Positions 50,571 through 60,406 are shown, numbered from the stretch's first letter. The stretch is 64,000 nt of DNA from Amycolatopsis acidiphila (GCF_021391495.1 NZ_CP090063.1:7130001-7194000), one strand, 5' to 3'. Translations and numbers: made by a program. Notes: a model not told the origin generated them from the sequence alone.

Positions 50571-52070
50571 GTGAAGCGTCTCGTGGCCCTCGCGGCGTCC
50601 GCATTGACCATGGCTTCGATCGTGACGGCGGCACCGGCCGCGGTGGCGGCGCCGGAGCCCATCGCCTGGGGTCCGTGCACCGACCCGACCCTCGTCGCCG
50701 CGGGCGGCGAATGCGGTTACCTGTCCGTGCCGCTGGACTACGACCACCCCTCGGGCGCGAAGATCCAGCTCGCCGTCGGACGGGTCAAGCACAAGGTGCC
50801 CGACGCTCGGTACCAGGGCGTCATGCTCACCAACCCGGGCGGTCCCGGCGGGTCCGGGCTGTACCTCGCCGCGCGCGGCTCGAAGCTGCCGAACCACGCC
50901 GGCGACGCCTACGACTGGATCGGCTTCGACCCACGCGGCGTCGGTTCGAGCAAGCCCGCGATCTCGTGCGACCCGCTCTACATGGACTACGGCAGGCCGA
51001 ACTACCTGCCGGTCACGCCGCAGCTGGAGCAGACCTGGCTGCAGCGCGCGAAGTCCTACGCCGGCGCGTGCGCGAAGAACAACGACCTCGCGTTGCTGCA
51101 GCACATGAAGACCGTCGACTCGGTCAAGGACATGGACTCGATCCGCGCCGCGCTCGGCGTGCAGCAGGCGAGCTTCTACGGCTACTCCTACGGCACCTAC
51201 CTCGGGCAGGTCTACGGCACGCTGTTCCCGAACCGGGTGCGGCGGATGGTGCTCGACAGCACCGTCGACCCGCGGTACGTCTTCTACCAGGCCAACCTGA
51301 ACCAGGACCTCGGCTTCGACCGCAACATCCGGATCTGGTTCGGCTGGGTGGCGAAGTACGACTCGGTCTACCACCTCGGCAAGACGGGCGACGCGGTCGA
51401 GCGGCTGTTCGACGAGCAGCTGGCCAAGCTGTCCTTCCAGCCGGCGGGCGGGGTCATCGGACCCGACGAGTGGATCGACGTGTTCCAGCAGGCGTCCTAC
51501 TACCAGCTGCGGTGGACCACGCTGGGCGACGCGTTCTCGAAGTTCGTCAACTCCGGTGACTGGCAGACGATGAAGACCCTGTTCGAGACGTACGGCGGCC
51601 GCGGGGACGACAACGGGTACGCGGTGTACCTCGCGGTGCAGTGCACCGACGTGCAGTGGCCGACCAGCTGGAACCAGTGGCGGGCCGACAACTGGCGCAC
51701 CTTCGCGCAGGCGCCGTACTTCACCTGGCAGAACGCCTGGTTCAACGCGCCGTGCCTGAACTGGCCTGCCAAGGCGGGCAAGCCGGTGAACGTCAACGGC
51801 AGCAAGGTTTCCAGCGTGCTGATGATCGACGAGACGCTCGACGCGCCGACGCCGTACGAGGGCAGCCTCGAAGTGCGCAAGCGGTTCCCGGGTGCGGTGC
51901 TGATCGCCGAGCCGGGCGGCACCAGCCACGCGATCACGCCGCGCGGGAACGCCTGCGTCGACGACAAGATCGCGGACTACCTGCTGACGGGCAACCTGCC
52001 CGACCGCAAGCCGGGCAACCGCGCCGACGTCACCTGCGACCCGCTACCCCAGCCGGTCCCGGCGTCGTAG
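50571..52070 (+). CDS. secreted tripeptidyl aminopeptidase (TAP-like alpha/beta-hydrolase)
   Basis: A 499-aa exported peptidase. A Sec signal peptide (about 1-29, ending in AAPAAVAAP) is followed by the alpha/beta-hydrolase domain with NPGGPGGSG, FDPRGVGSS and nucleophile S206 in GYSYGT. The TAP-like C-terminal domain has DETLDAPTPYEG (acid) and SHAI (His). Relatives (SlpD, SlpE, Tap) release N-terminal tripeptides from extracellular peptides in actinomycetes. GTG 50571 gives the complete signal. The gene runs 27 bp into the convergent DUF3533 gene. Confidence 0.93.
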   Translation: MKRLVALAASALTMASIVTAAPAAVAAPEPIAWGPCTDPTLVAAGGECGYLSVPLDYDHPSGAKIQLAVGRVKHKVPDARYQGVMLTNPGGPGGSGLYLAARGSKLPNHAGDAYDWIGFDPRGVGSSKPAISCDPLYMDYGRPNYLPVTPQLEQTWLQRAKSYAGACAKNNDLALLQHMKTVDSVKDMDSIRAALGVQQASFYGYSYGTYLGQVYGTLFPNRVRRMVLDSTVDPRYVFYQANLNQDLGFDRNIRIWFGWVAKYDSVYHLGKTGDAVERLFDEQLAKLSFQPAGGVIGPDEWIDVFQQASYYQLRWTTLGDAFSKFVNSGDWQTMKTLFETYGGRGDDNGYAVYLAVQCTDVQWPTSWNQWRADNWRTFAQAPYFTWQNAWFNAPCLNWPAKAGKPVNVNGSKVSSVLMIDETLDAPTPYEGSLEVRKRFPGAVLIAEPGGTSHAITPRGNACVDDKIADYLLTGNLPDRKPGNRADVTCDPLPQPVPAS

Positions 52071-53042
52071 GCGCAGGGCCGACGCGACGAGCGTGACGAG
52101 GAGCCCCGCCACGCCCCAGATCGCGATGACCAGGAGCGGGCGCAGGGTGGCGTGGCCGTCGAAGTAGCCGAAGTTGCGCAGTGCCTCGGTGCCCGCGCCG
52201 TTCGGGATGGCGCCGCCGATCGCACGCCAGAAGGTGGGCAGCAGCTCGGCCTGGTACGCGCCGCCCGCGCTCGGGTTGCCGAGGATGACGAAGACCAGCA
52301 CGGTCACGCCGACGCCGATCACCCCGAACAGCACCTGGAAGGCCATCGTGACGGTCGCGGCGGCGAAGGTGAGCATCGCGCCGATCCACCACAGCGCGAA
52401 GAAGTGGCCGGTGAGCGCGTGCAGCCACTGGTCGAGGATCAGCGCCCCGCCGAGTCCGGAGAGGATCGCGTACGGGACCATCGCGCCGAGCCGGAAACCG
52501 GTGCGTTGCAGGGTCGCCGGGCGGGCGCCGCGGGCGATGCCGAGCGCGGCGGCGGCGAGGTACCCGCCGACGAGCCAGCCGACGACCGCGTAGAACCCGG
52601 TCAGCGCCCGCGCGTCACCCGGTTCGGGGGCGACGAGGTCGACGGTGTTGACCGTCCGTCCCTGCGCGGTCTCGACCTGGGTGACGACCTGCTGGACGGC
52701 GGTGGCGAGCGCGGGACCGCCTGCCGAGGCGACGAGCAGGGTGTCCGTGGTGCCGCTCGGGTTGAGCACCAGACCGGCGGTGACCTCCCGGTCGAGGATG
52801 CGCGCGCGGGCTTCGGCCTCACTCCCGGCGGTGCTCGCGTCGAGCGGTGCGCCGGCGAGCTCGTCGAGCTGGTCGACCGTCGCTTGTGGACCGACGACGG
52901 CGAGCGTCACCCGGTGCGGGGCGGGACTGTGGAAGGCGCCCACATAGGACAGGATGAAGCCGAGCTGCAGCAGCAGCACCCCGGCGACGAGCAGGATCGT
53001 CCGGGGCGGGATCGCGTCCCGCAGTCGCTCCTCGGTTTTCAT
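52044..53042 (-). CDS. DUF3533/ABC-2-type membrane protein
   Basis: A 332-aa membrane protein. One N-terminal helix (about 17-38), an extracytoplasmic domain of about 120 residues with PHRVTLAVVGPQ and GLVLNPSGTTDTLLVA, then five or six C-terminal helices (about 150-320). This is the layout of DUF3533/YhgE-like proteins related to ABC-2 permeases and Pip. No ATPase gene is adjacent, so transport is not shown. The stop lies inside the TAP gene end. Confidence 0.8.
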   Translation of the reverse strand: MKTEERLRDAIPPRTILLVAGVLLLQLGFILSYVGAFHSPAPHRVTLAVVGPQATVDQLDELAGAPLDASTAGSEAEARARILDREVTAGLVLNPSGTTDTLLVASAGGPALATAVQQVVTQVETAQGRTVNTVDLVAPEPGDARALTGFYAVVGWLVGGYLAAAALGIARGARPATLQRTGFRLGAMVPYAILSGLGGALILDQWLHALTGHFFALWWIGAMLTFAAATVTMAFQVLFGVIGVGVTVLVFVILGNPSAGGAYQAELLPTFWRAIGGAIPNGAGTEALRNFGYFDGHATLRPLLVIAIWGVAGLLVTLVASALRLRRRDRLG

Positions 53043-53101
53043 TCCACAGACCCTAGAAGCGACGGGGGGCGGCCGCTATTCGGCGGAGCCGCCGCCGGGC
53101 G

Positions 53102-54412
53102 TCACTCCACCCCGACGTCCTCCGGCGTGGTGCGGGCGAGCCCGGCCAGCGTGTCCAGCGCCTGCGCGAGCACCGGCACCGGGGGCGAAGCCAGGGCCAG
53201 CCGCACGGCGTTGGGGGCGCGCCCGGGGGTGACGGCGAACGCCGCGGCCGGGGTGACGGCGATGCCCCGGCGGGCGGCGGCGGCCACGAAGGTTTCCGCG
53301 CGCCACGGGTCCGGCAGCTCCCACCAGCAGTGATACGACCGCCGGTCCGCGCGGACCGGCAGCCGCTCATGGGCGAGGGCCTGCCGCGCGGCCGCGTCCG
53401 CGCGCTTCGCGGCCTCGATCTTCGTCAGCGTGCCGTCCGCCATGAGGCGCGTTCCCGCCTCGAGGGCGAAATGGGCCGGCGCCCAGCCACCCGAACGGAT
53501 CGCCGTGGCCACTCGATCGGCGAGTTCCGGCGGTGCGGACACGAAGCCGAGGGTGAGCCCCGGGCCGAGGCGCTTCGACAGGCTGTCCAGCACGACCGCG
53601 CGGTCGGACGCCGGCGGCGCCGTCTCCGGCGCCAGAAACCCGTTGATCCCGTCGTCGATCAGGTGAAGCTCCCGCGCCGCAACGACTTCCGCGAGCTCGG
53701 CCTGCCGACGTGCGGACATCGTCACGCCGAGCGGGTTGTGCAGGGACGACTGCACGTACACCGCCCGCAGTCGTGGCGTCGAGGCCAGCGCGCCGGGCAC
53801 CATGCCGTCCGCGTCCATCTCGATCGGCACCAGCGTGACCCCGAGCCGCGCCGCGATCCCTTTCACCACTGGATAAGTCAGCTCCTCGACGCCGAGCCGC
53901 TCACCCGCGGGCACGAGCGCGGCGACGACGGCCGCGATCGCCTGCCTGCCGTTGCCCGTGAAGAGCAGGCTTCCCGGATCGGGGGTCCAGCCGCCGCGTG
54001 CGAGATGGCGCGCCGCGACCTCACGGGTGACCGGCGAACCGGAAAGGCCCGTGGGCCGCAACGCGGCGGTGAGGGCGTCCGGCCGCAGCAACGCCGCGAG
54101 GCTGTCCGCCACCAGCGCCGACATCTCCGGCAGCACCGGGAAGTTCAGCTCGAGATCGACGGTGGCCGCGGCCGGTTCGGCCAGTGCCGGCTCCGGTCGC
54201 GCCCCGGCCGCGCGGATGAAGGTGCCGCGTCCTGTCTCGCCCACCGCGAGGCCCCGCCGGATCAGCTCGCCGTAGACCCGGGACGCGGTCGAGTTCGCGA
54301 TCCCGCGGTCGCGGGCGAACCGGCGTTGCGGCGGCAGCCTGTCCCCGCCGCGCAACCGTCCGGCGGCGATGTCGGCGGCCAGTGCGTCCGCGATCCCGTG
54401 ATAGTCGTCCAT
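53102..54412 (-). CDS. MocR-type regulator: GntR HTH fused to aminotransferase
   Basis: A 436-aa fusion. The N-terminal GntR winged helix (RLPPQRRFARDRGIANSTASRVYGELIRRGL near 25-55) is joined to a fold-type I aminotransferase domain (about 90-430) with the PLP region VLDSLSKRLGPGLTLGF. MocR proteins use PLP or an aldimine as effector and often control the adjacent divergent gene, here an alpha/beta-hydrolase. ATG 54412 leaves a 69-bp divergent promoter. The serine/lysine SLSK motif is intact, so PLP binding is likely. Effector unknown. Confidence 0.9.
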   Translation of the reverse strand: MDDYHGIADALAADIAAGRLRGGDRLPPQRRFARDRGIANSTASRVYGELIRRGLAVGETGRGTFIRAAGARPEPALAEPAAATVDLELNFPVLPEMSALVADSLAALLRPDALTAALRPTGLSGSPVTREVAARHLARGGWTPDPGSLLFTGNGRQAIAAVVAALVPAGERLGVEELTYPVVKGIAARLGVTLVPIEMDADGMVPGALASTPRLRAVYVQSSLHNPLGVTMSARRQAELAEVVAARELHLIDDGINGFLAPETAPPASDRAVVLDSLSKRLGPGLTLGFVSAPPELADRVATAIRSGGWAPAHFALEAGTRLMADGTLTKIEAAKRADAAARQALAHERLPVRADRRSYHCWWELPDPWRAETFVAAAARRGIAVTPAAAFAVTPGRAPNAVRLALASPPVPVLAQALDTLAGLARTTPEDVGVE

Positions 54413-54422
54413 CGATCCCCTT

Positions 54423-54454
54423 ATTGCACCGAGAGCATTGTTTTCATTGCTCCG
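54423..54454. promoter_or_regulatory. direct repeats in MocR-hydrolase divergent promoter
   Basis: ATTGCACCG (54423-54431) and ATTGCTCCG (54446-54454) differ at one position and start 23 bases apart; an extra CATTG lies between. MocR/PdxR-type regulators bind direct repeats, so this is a probable operator in the 69-bp gap. Confidence 0.55.
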
Positions 54455-54481
54455 CTCGGTTTCCGAGGATAGCTTCGAGGC

Positions 54482-55234
54482 ATGGACCTCCGCTACGACG
54501 ACAAGGGCACCGGCCCCGTGCTTCTCCTCGTGCACGGCCACCCGTTCGACCGGACCATGTGGCATCCGCAGCTCGAGCACTTCAGCGCGACCCACCGGGT
54601 GCTCGTCCCCGACCTGCGCGGTTACGGCGAAACACCGGTACGCGGTACGAAAACCCTGCTGCAAACGTTTGCCGAGGATCTCGCCGACCTGCTCGACCAC
54701 CTGCACGTCGACCGCTGTGTCCTGGGCGGGCTGTCGATGGGCGGGCAGATCGCGATGGAGTTCCAGCGGCGGTTCCCCGAGCGCCTCACCGGCCTCCTGC
54801 TCGCTGACACGTCACCGCTCGCGGAGACCGGGCAGGGCAAGCAGAATCGCACCGAGATGGCCGCGCGATTGCTCCGAGAAGGAATGGGCCCGTACGCCGA
54901 CGAAGTGCTCCGGAAAATGGTCGCCCCGGGCAGCTCCGAAGTGGACGAGCACGTCCTGGCGATGATGCGTGGCGCTCGGCCCGAGGGCGCGGCCGCGGCG
55001 CTGCGAGGACGGGCCGAGCGCCCGGACTACGTGGAAACTCTCCGTACCGTTCGCGTGCCCACGCTCGTGGTCGTCGGCAGCGAGGACGAGTTCACCCCGC
55101 TCGCGGACGCCGAGCTGATCCACCGGAGCGTCCCGCACTCGGAGCTCGTCGTCATCGAAGGCGCCGCGCACCTGCCGAACCTCGAACGGCCGGCCGAGTT
55201 CAACACGGCACTGGCGCGCCTGCTCAGCGCTTGA
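54482..55234 (+). CDS. alpha/beta-hydrolase
   Basis: A 250-aa hydrolase: oxyanion LLVHGHPFDRTMW (about 16-28), PDLRGYGET, nucleophile Ser in GLSMGG (about residue 85), acid in SEDEFTPLADAELI (about 198) and His in GAAHLPNLERP (about 229). The fold resembles 3-oxoadipate enol-lactonases and small esterases; the substrate is not set. Divergent from the MocR gene and probably under its control. The end overlaps the DUF574 gene by 11 bp. Confidence 0.9.
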   Translation: MDLRYDDKGTGPVLLLVHGHPFDRTMWHPQLEHFSATHRVLVPDLRGYGETPVRGTKTLLQTFAEDLADLLDHLHVDRCVLGGLSMGGQIAMEFQRRFPERLTGLLLADTSPLAETGQGKQNRTEMAARLLREGMGPYADEVLRKMVAPGSSEVDEHVLAMMRGARPEGAAAALRGRAERPDYVETLRTVRVPTLVVVGSEDEFTPLADAELIHRSVPHSELVVIEGAAHLPNLERPAEFNTALARLLSA

Positions 55235-56057
55235 CGCCGAGCCCGCCGACGAAACAGCACGCCGCGGGCTGCTCGCGCAGCAGCGCCGGCCCGTCGTTCA
55301 CGTGCCACTCCGGCAGCCAGGTCAGACCGGGCTCGGCCAGCTCGAAATCCCCGAAATAGCTCCGGATCGTCTCGCGGTCGCGCGGGCTCGCGGCGATCCC
55401 GGCCTGCCGGTACAGCTCGACGCCGGCCTGGAACTGGCGCAGCTGCTCGTCCGGCACCGCGTCGAACGTCGCGTGCGAGATGACCAGCTGCGATCCCGGC
55501 GGCAGCAGGTCGCGGTACGCCGCGACCACGCCCGGCACCTCCTCCTGCGGGTCCAGGAAGTGCAGCACGGACACCATGAGCAGGCCGATCGGCTGCGTCG
55601 GGTCGAGCACGCGGGTGGCCAGTGCCGCCTTCCACACCGCGTCGACGTCGCGCAGGTCCGCGTGCAGGACGGCCTGCCGCGCCGGATCGCCGTGCCGCTC
55701 CAGCAGCACCTTCGCGTGCGCGACCGCGACCGGTTCGCAGTCGACGTAGACACAGCGGCTTTCCGGGTCGATCGTGTCCGCGACCTCGTGCACGTTGCCG
55801 ACGGTGGGGACACCCGAGCCGAGATCGAGGAACTGGGTGATCCCGTTGCGCACGGCGTGCCGCACCGCGCGGCCGAGGAACTCGCGGTTCACCCTGGCGC
55901 CGATGCGGATGATCGGGACCAGCTTGCTCAGCTCGTCGCCGAAGACGCGGTCGATCGCCCAGTTCGCAGTGCCACCGAGGAAGTAGTCGTAGACGCGGGC
56001 GGAGTTCGGGTGATCGAGGTCGACCGCGTCCATCGAGGCGTCGTGTCGGTCTTTCAC
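55224..56057 (-). CDS. DUF574-family SAM-dependent methyltransferase
   Basis: A 277-aa protein of the DUF574 family, abundant in actinomycetes. The HPNSARVYDYFLGG signature (about 15-28) and LDLGSGVPTVGNVHEV (SAM motif I, about 70-85) are clear, with VYVDCEPVAVAHA following. GTG 56057 is chosen because homology starts there and a GGGAG lies upstream; the longer frame adds a non-conserved leader. Such proteins are linked to development or signalling in streptomycetes, but the methyl acceptor is unknown. Confidence 0.9.
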   Translation of the reverse strand: MKDRHDASMDAVDLDHPNSARVYDYFLGGTANWAIDRVFGDELSKLVPIIRIGARVNREFLGRAVRHAVRNGITQFLDLGSGVPTVGNVHEVADTIDPESRCVYVDCEPVAVAHAKVLLERHGDPARQAVLHADLRDVDAVWKAALATRVLDPTQPIGLLMVSVLHFLDPQEEVPGVVAAYRDLLPPGSQLVISHATFDAVPDEQLRQFQAGVELYRQAGIAASPRDRETIRSYFGDFELAEPGLTWLPEWHVNDGPALLREQPAACCFVGGLGVKR

Positions 56058-56200
56058 GCCTCGGCTCCCTTGTCCGCAACTGTCCCACCCGTGCGGCAGG
56101 CTAGCAGAGGACTCTACCGGTTCTTGAGTGTTACTCGCGGTCATAGTTACTTTCGGGTAGCATATTTCCGGCCGGCGCGGGCCGGCCCTGAGGAGGACGG

Positions 56201-57889
56201 ATGAGGACAGTGGTCTCCGGCGACGTCCGGCTCGCGGTGTTCGAGGAAGGCCCGGCAGACGCGCCGACGGTGCTGCTCGTGCACGGCTATCCCGACACGC
56301 ACACCGTGTGGGACGACGTGGCCGCCCAGCTGGCCACCCGGTTCCACGTCGTGCGGTATGACGTCCGCGGCGCGGGCGCGTCCGACTCCCCGCGCGGCAC
56401 CGCCGCCTACCGGCTGCCGCATCTCAAGGACGACCTGTTCGCCGTCGCCGACGCGGTGAGCCCGGACGAGCCGGTGCACGTCGTCGCACACGACTGGGGC
56501 TCGATCCAGTCCTGGGAGGCGGTCACCGAACCGGGCGCGCACGAGCGGATCGCTTCCTACACCTCGCTTTCCGGGCCCAGCCTGGACCACGCCGCGTACT
56601 GGATGCGCGAACGCTGGCGCCGTCCGACGCCGCGGAAGCTCAAGCAGGCGCTGACCCAGCAGCTGCACTCGTGGTACATCCTCGCGTTCCACGTGCCGGT
56701 CCTGCCGGAACTGTTGTGGCGCACGGTTCTCGCGAGGCGCTGGCCCCTGTTGCTCAGCCGCGTCGAGGGCGTGCCACCGCGGCCCGGCCATCCGGCGCCG
56801 ACGCTGGCGTCCGACGCCGCCCGCGGAGTTTCCTTGTACCGGGCCAACTTCCGGTCCCGGCTGAACAAGCCGCGCGAACGGCACACCCAGGTCCCGGTGC
56901 AGGTGATCACGCCCACCGGCGACCACTACGTCACCCCGGCGCTCACCGAGGGGCTCGAACGGTGGGCGCCGCGCCTGTGGCGGCGGCGCCTGCACGCCGG
57001 GCACTGGTCGGCGCTGCTGCGCGACGGCGCGCAGGTCGCGCGGATGGCGACCGAGCTGATCGACCACGTCGGCGGCGAGCCCGAAGCACGCGGCCTCGCC
57101 CGGGCGCGGGGTGCCGCGGGTCCGCTCGTCGTGGTGACGGGCGCGGGCAGCGGCATCGGCCGGGCGACCGCACAGGCGTTCGCCGCCACCGGCGCGGAGG
57201 TCGTCGTCTGCGACCTGGACGAGGCGGCCGCGCGGGCGACCGGCGGGCACGCGTACCGGGTCGACGTCTCCGACGAGGCCGCGATGCGCGAGTTCGCGGC
57301 CGAGGTGGCCGACCGGCACGGCGTGCCGGACATCGTCGTCAACAACGCGGGTGTCGGGCACGCGGGCAGCTTTCTCGCCACCACCACCGAGGAATGGCAG
57401 CGGGTGCTCGACGTCAACCTGTGGGGCGTGATCCACGGGTGCCAGGTGTTCGGGAGGCTGATGGCCGAGCACGGGGAGGGCGGGCACATCGTCAACGTCG
57501 CGTCCGCCGCGGCGTACCTGCCCGTGAAGTCGCTCGCCGCCTACTCGACGAGCAAGGCGGCGGTGCTGATGCTGTCGGATTGCCTGCGCGCCGAGGTGAG
57601 CGGCCGCGGGATCGGCGTCTCCACGATCTGTCCCGGCCTCGTCGCCACGAACATCACCCGGACGACGACGTTCTCCGGGGTGAGCGCGCAGGAGCAGGAC
57701 CGGAAGCGGGCGAACGCGACCAGGGCCTACGGGCGGCGGAACTTCGGCCCGGAGAAGGTGGCGGCGCAGATCCTGCGGGCGGTGGCGACCGGCAAGGCGA
57801 CCGTCCCGGTCACCCCGGAGGCGAAGGCGGGTCTGGCGCTGGCGCGGCTTTCCCCCGCCGCGTTGCGGGCGGCCGTGCCGCACACCTGA
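56201..57889 (+). CDS. ephD: EphD-like fusion: epoxide-hydrolase-type alpha/beta-hydrolase and SDR
   Basis: A 562-aa fusion. The N-terminal domain (1-295) has HGYPDTHTVWDDV and nucleophile D98 in VAHDWGS, as in epoxide hydrolases. The C-terminal domain (about 305-545) is an SDR with TGAGSGIG (312-319), NNAGVGHAG and catalytic Y448 in YSTSK. M. tuberculosis EphD has the same two-domain order. One domain could open an epoxide and the other oxidise the resulting alcohol. Substrate unknown. GAGGA precedes ATG 56201. Confidence 0.92.
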   Translation: MRTVVSGDVRLAVFEEGPADAPTVLLVHGYPDTHTVWDDVAAQLATRFHVVRYDVRGAGASDSPRGTAAYRLPHLKDDLFAVADAVSPDEPVHVVAHDWGSIQSWEAVTEPGAHERIASYTSLSGPSLDHAAYWMRERWRRPTPRKLKQALTQQLHSWYILAFHVPVLPELLWRTVLARRWPLLLSRVEGVPPRPGHPAPTLASDAARGVSLYRANFRSRLNKPRERHTQVPVQVITPTGDHYVTPALTEGLERWAPRLWRRRLHAGHWSALLRDGAQVARMATELIDHVGGEPEARGLARARGAAGPLVVVTGAGSGIGRATAQAFAATGAEVVVCDLDEAAARATGGHAYRVDVSDEAAMREFAAEVADRHGVPDIVVNNAGVGHAGSFLATTTEEWQRVLDVNLWGVIHGCQVFGRLMAEHGEGGHIVNVASAAAYLPVKSLAAYSTSKAAVLMLSDCLRAEVSGRGIGVSTICPGLVATNITRTTTFSGVSAQEQDRKRANATRAYGRRNFGPEKVAAQILRAVATGKATVPVTPEAKAGLALARLSPAALRAAVPHT

Positions 57890-57990
57890 CCTGAACATCA
57901 AGGTCCGCATCGCCTGATGCCGGTCCGATGAGTTCCGAGCCTCCGCGGAGTCTGCACTGACGGACGGACACACCGACGAGAGGAACCACC

Positions 57991-58599
57991 GTGGGCAAGC
58001 TGATCGTGGCCGAGTTCATGACCCTGGACGGGGTGGCCCAATCGGGAGGAGAGCCTGACGAGGACCGCGACGGTGGCTTCAGCCACGGCGGATGGCACGC
58101 ACCGTTCCGCGACCCCGAGGCCGGCAGAGTCATGTTCGAGGCAGCCAAGTCGATGGACGTCCTGCTGCTCGGCCGCCGCACCTACGACGTGTTCGCCCGC
58201 TTCTGGCCGACCGCTCCCCAGGAGATGCCGTTCACCGCAGTACTCAACGGCGTCCCCAAATACGTGGCAAGCCAGACACTCACCGAGCCTCTGACCTGGC
58301 AGGGCTCGACCCTCCTCACCCAGCCCATCGCCGAGAGCGTCGCCGCACTGAAGGACCGCCACGAGGAGGTCCACGTCATCGGCAGCCTCAACCTGGTGCA
58401 GTCACTGCTGCGCTTCGGCCTCGTCGACCGGCTCGACCTCTGGGTCGACCCGCTCGTGCTCGGCACCGGCAAGAAGGTGTTCGGAGACGGCATCCCACCC
58501 ACCGCACTACGCCTGATCGAATCCGCCAGCTACCCCAACGGCATGCTCCACCTGGCATACGACACCGCCGGCGAACCAACCTACGGCACCATCGGATGA
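57991..58599 (+). CDS. RibD C-terminal/DHFR-fold reductase
   Basis: A 202-aa protein of the dihydrofolate-reductase-like RibD-C family: LIVAEFMTLDGVAQ at the start, DVLLLGRRTYDVFARFWP (NADP-binding region, about 56-73), HVIGSLNLVQSLLRFGLVDRLDLWVDPLVLGTGKKVF, here noted over about 126-164. Stand-alone members reduce unknown pterin- or flavin-like substrates. GTG 57991 has GAGAGG upstream. Monocistronic; convergent with the MarR gene. Confidence 0.88.
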   Translation: MGKLIVAEFMTLDGVAQSGGEPDEDRDGGFSHGGWHAPFRDPEAGRVMFEAAKSMDVLLLGRRTYDVFARFWPTAPQEMPFTAVLNGVPKYVASQTLTEPLTWQGSTLLTQPIAESVAALKDRHEEVHVIGSLNLVQSLLRFGLVDRLDLWVDPLVLGTGKKVFGDGIPPTALRLIESASYPNGMLHLAYDTAGEPTYGTIG

Positions 58600-58623
58600 C
58601 CAGGTCTTGGCGGCCGTCACGCC

Positions 58624-59091
58624 TCAACGTTCCGCCTCCGGCGGGCGCAACGCGCGGAACACCTTGCCGCTCAGACGGCCCAGCTCCAGGAACTCCTCCT
58701 CGGTCAGCGCACCGGCCATGGTCCGGTGCACCGCGTCCGCGTACCCCGGCTGGATGCGTTCGAGGAACTGCGTGCCTTCGGCGGTCAGCACCGCGTACAG
58801 CCCACGCCGGTCGACCGGATGCTGCTCCCGCCGCACCAGGCCCAGCTGGGCGAGCCGGGTGACCCGGTAGTTCAGCCTGCCGCCCGGGGAGAACAGCACC
58901 GCAGCCAGCGCCCCCATCCGCATCCGCCCTCCCGCGGCGCGCAACCTGGTCAGGATCTCGTACTCGGCGTGCGAAATACCCGCGTCGGCGTGCAGATGCC
59001 GCTCCACCGCCCGCTCGACGAGGGTGCAGGCGCCGAGGAAATCGATCCACGCACGCCGCCGCTCGCCGGACAACCACGAACCGTCCGCCAT
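58624..59091 (-). CDS. MarR-family regulator
   Basis: A 155-aa winged-helix regulator with HAEYEILTRLRAAGGRMRMGALAAVLF and SPGGRLNYRVTRLAQLGLVRREQHPVDRRGLYAVLT wing segments around residues 40-105. MarR proteins commonly repress drug-efflux genes, and the gene just upstream on the same strand is a DHA2-type transporter, now broken. Ligand unknown. Confidence 0.9.
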   Translation of the reverse strand: MADGSWLSGERRRAWIDFLGACTLVERAVERHLHADAGISHAEYEILTRLRAAGGRMRMGALAAVLFSPGGRLNYRVTRLAQLGLVRREQHPVDRRGLYAVLTAEGTQFLERIQPGYADAVHRTMAGALTEEEFLELGRLSGKVFRALRPPEAER

Positions 59092-59124
59092 GCCCAGGAA
59101 GAATATCCGCTTTCCCCGGTGCGC

Positions 59125-60338
59125 TCAGCCATGCGTCTCCACCGGCACCCCGACTGTCGCATGTGGACGCTGCGCCGACCAGAGGAGGGCCGTCACCGCG
59201 GTCGCGAGCGCCGAAGCGCCCGTCAGCCACCAGAACGCGGCGTGGAAGGCTCCCTCGGCGCCAGGTGTCGGGCCAGCACGACCGCGAGCAGCGCGAACGG
59301 CAAGGTCGTCAGCACCGTGAACACGGCGCCGCCGAACGCGACGACCCCACCGCCGAGCCGGTCGCTGAGCCGGTCGCTGAGCCGGCCCGCGAACGGCAGG
59401 GCGACCATCGTGCCGACCCCGAGCGAGACCAGCGACAGGCCGGTGGTCACGACGTCCGCGCCGCGCAGGAGCTGGAAGTAGAGCGGGAACAACAGCATCG
59501 CGCCGAACATCGAGGCACCGATGAACGCCGACGACGCCGCGGCCGCCGCGTACACCCGGTCGCGGAACAGCCGCAGGTCCAGCAGCGCATGCTCCCGTCG
59601 CCACGCGCGGACACCGAACGCGATGATCCCGGCGAGGCCGAGGAACAAGGGGATCGCCACCGTCGGCGCGGTGAGCGTCGGCTTCTCGCCGAACGTGGTG
59701 ACGGCGTAGACGAACAGCGGCAGGCCGGCGCCGATCAGCAGGAACCCCGGCCAGTCCAACCGCGGCACGGCCGTCGCGACACCGCGCGGCACGTACCTCA
59801 GGCCGAGTGCGACCCGATCGCGCCCACGGGCAGGTTGATCACGAACAGCCACGGCCACGGCAGTGCGTGCAACAGCAGGCCGCCGACGGTGGGGCCGATC
59901 GCCGGACCGCTGCTCACGGCGATGCCGAGGATGCCCATCACGCGTCCGAGCCGCCGCGGACCGACCGCCTGGCCGAGGATGGTCTGTCCCGCAGGCACCA
60001 GCAGCCCGGCCGAAATCCCCTGCACCACGCGCGCCGCGACCAGCCACCCCAGGTCACCGACGAGTGCGCACAAGCCGGACGCGACCGTGAACGCCGCGAA
60101 GGCGTACAGCCACAGCCTCCCGACTCCGATCTTTCGTCCCAGCCAGCCGCACAGCGGCCGCGAGCGCGATCAGGTAGGCGCTCGACACCCACTGCACCTC
60201 GTCGAGCGTGGCGCCGAGGTCGGTGCGGATCGCGTCGAGCCCGACGTTGACGAGCGAGGTGTCGAGCATGCTGACGAACGCGCCGAAGACGATGACGAGG
60301 GCGAGCCGCCAGGTGGGCCAGGAGATCCGGTCGGTCAT
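59125..60338 (-). pseudogene. frameshifted DHA2-family MFS efflux transporter
   Basis: Reading from ATG 60338, the first helix (LALVIVFGAFVSMLDTSLVNVGLDAI) is in one frame. After about 60160, AARVVQGISAGLLVPAGQTILGQ and GPAIGPTVGGLLLHALPW are in a second frame. After about 59800 a third frame carries helices 7-13 including GVGTMVALPFAGRLSDRL. The last piece near 59250 is in a fourth. Together they make a typical 14-helix drug transporter, so at least three frameshifts inactivate it. It was probably regulated by the adjacent MarR gene. Confidence 0.85.
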
Positions 60339-60406
60339 GAGACCACCTGAGACCTCGACCTTACTGGAGGTCAAGCGCGGTGGAGCACGGCCTTTAGGAT
60401 GGGCGC

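Noticed and set aside
56147..57973. 608-codon minus-strand frame over ephD
   Set aside because: Shadow of a two-domain gene with clear hydrolase and SDR motifs on the plus strand.
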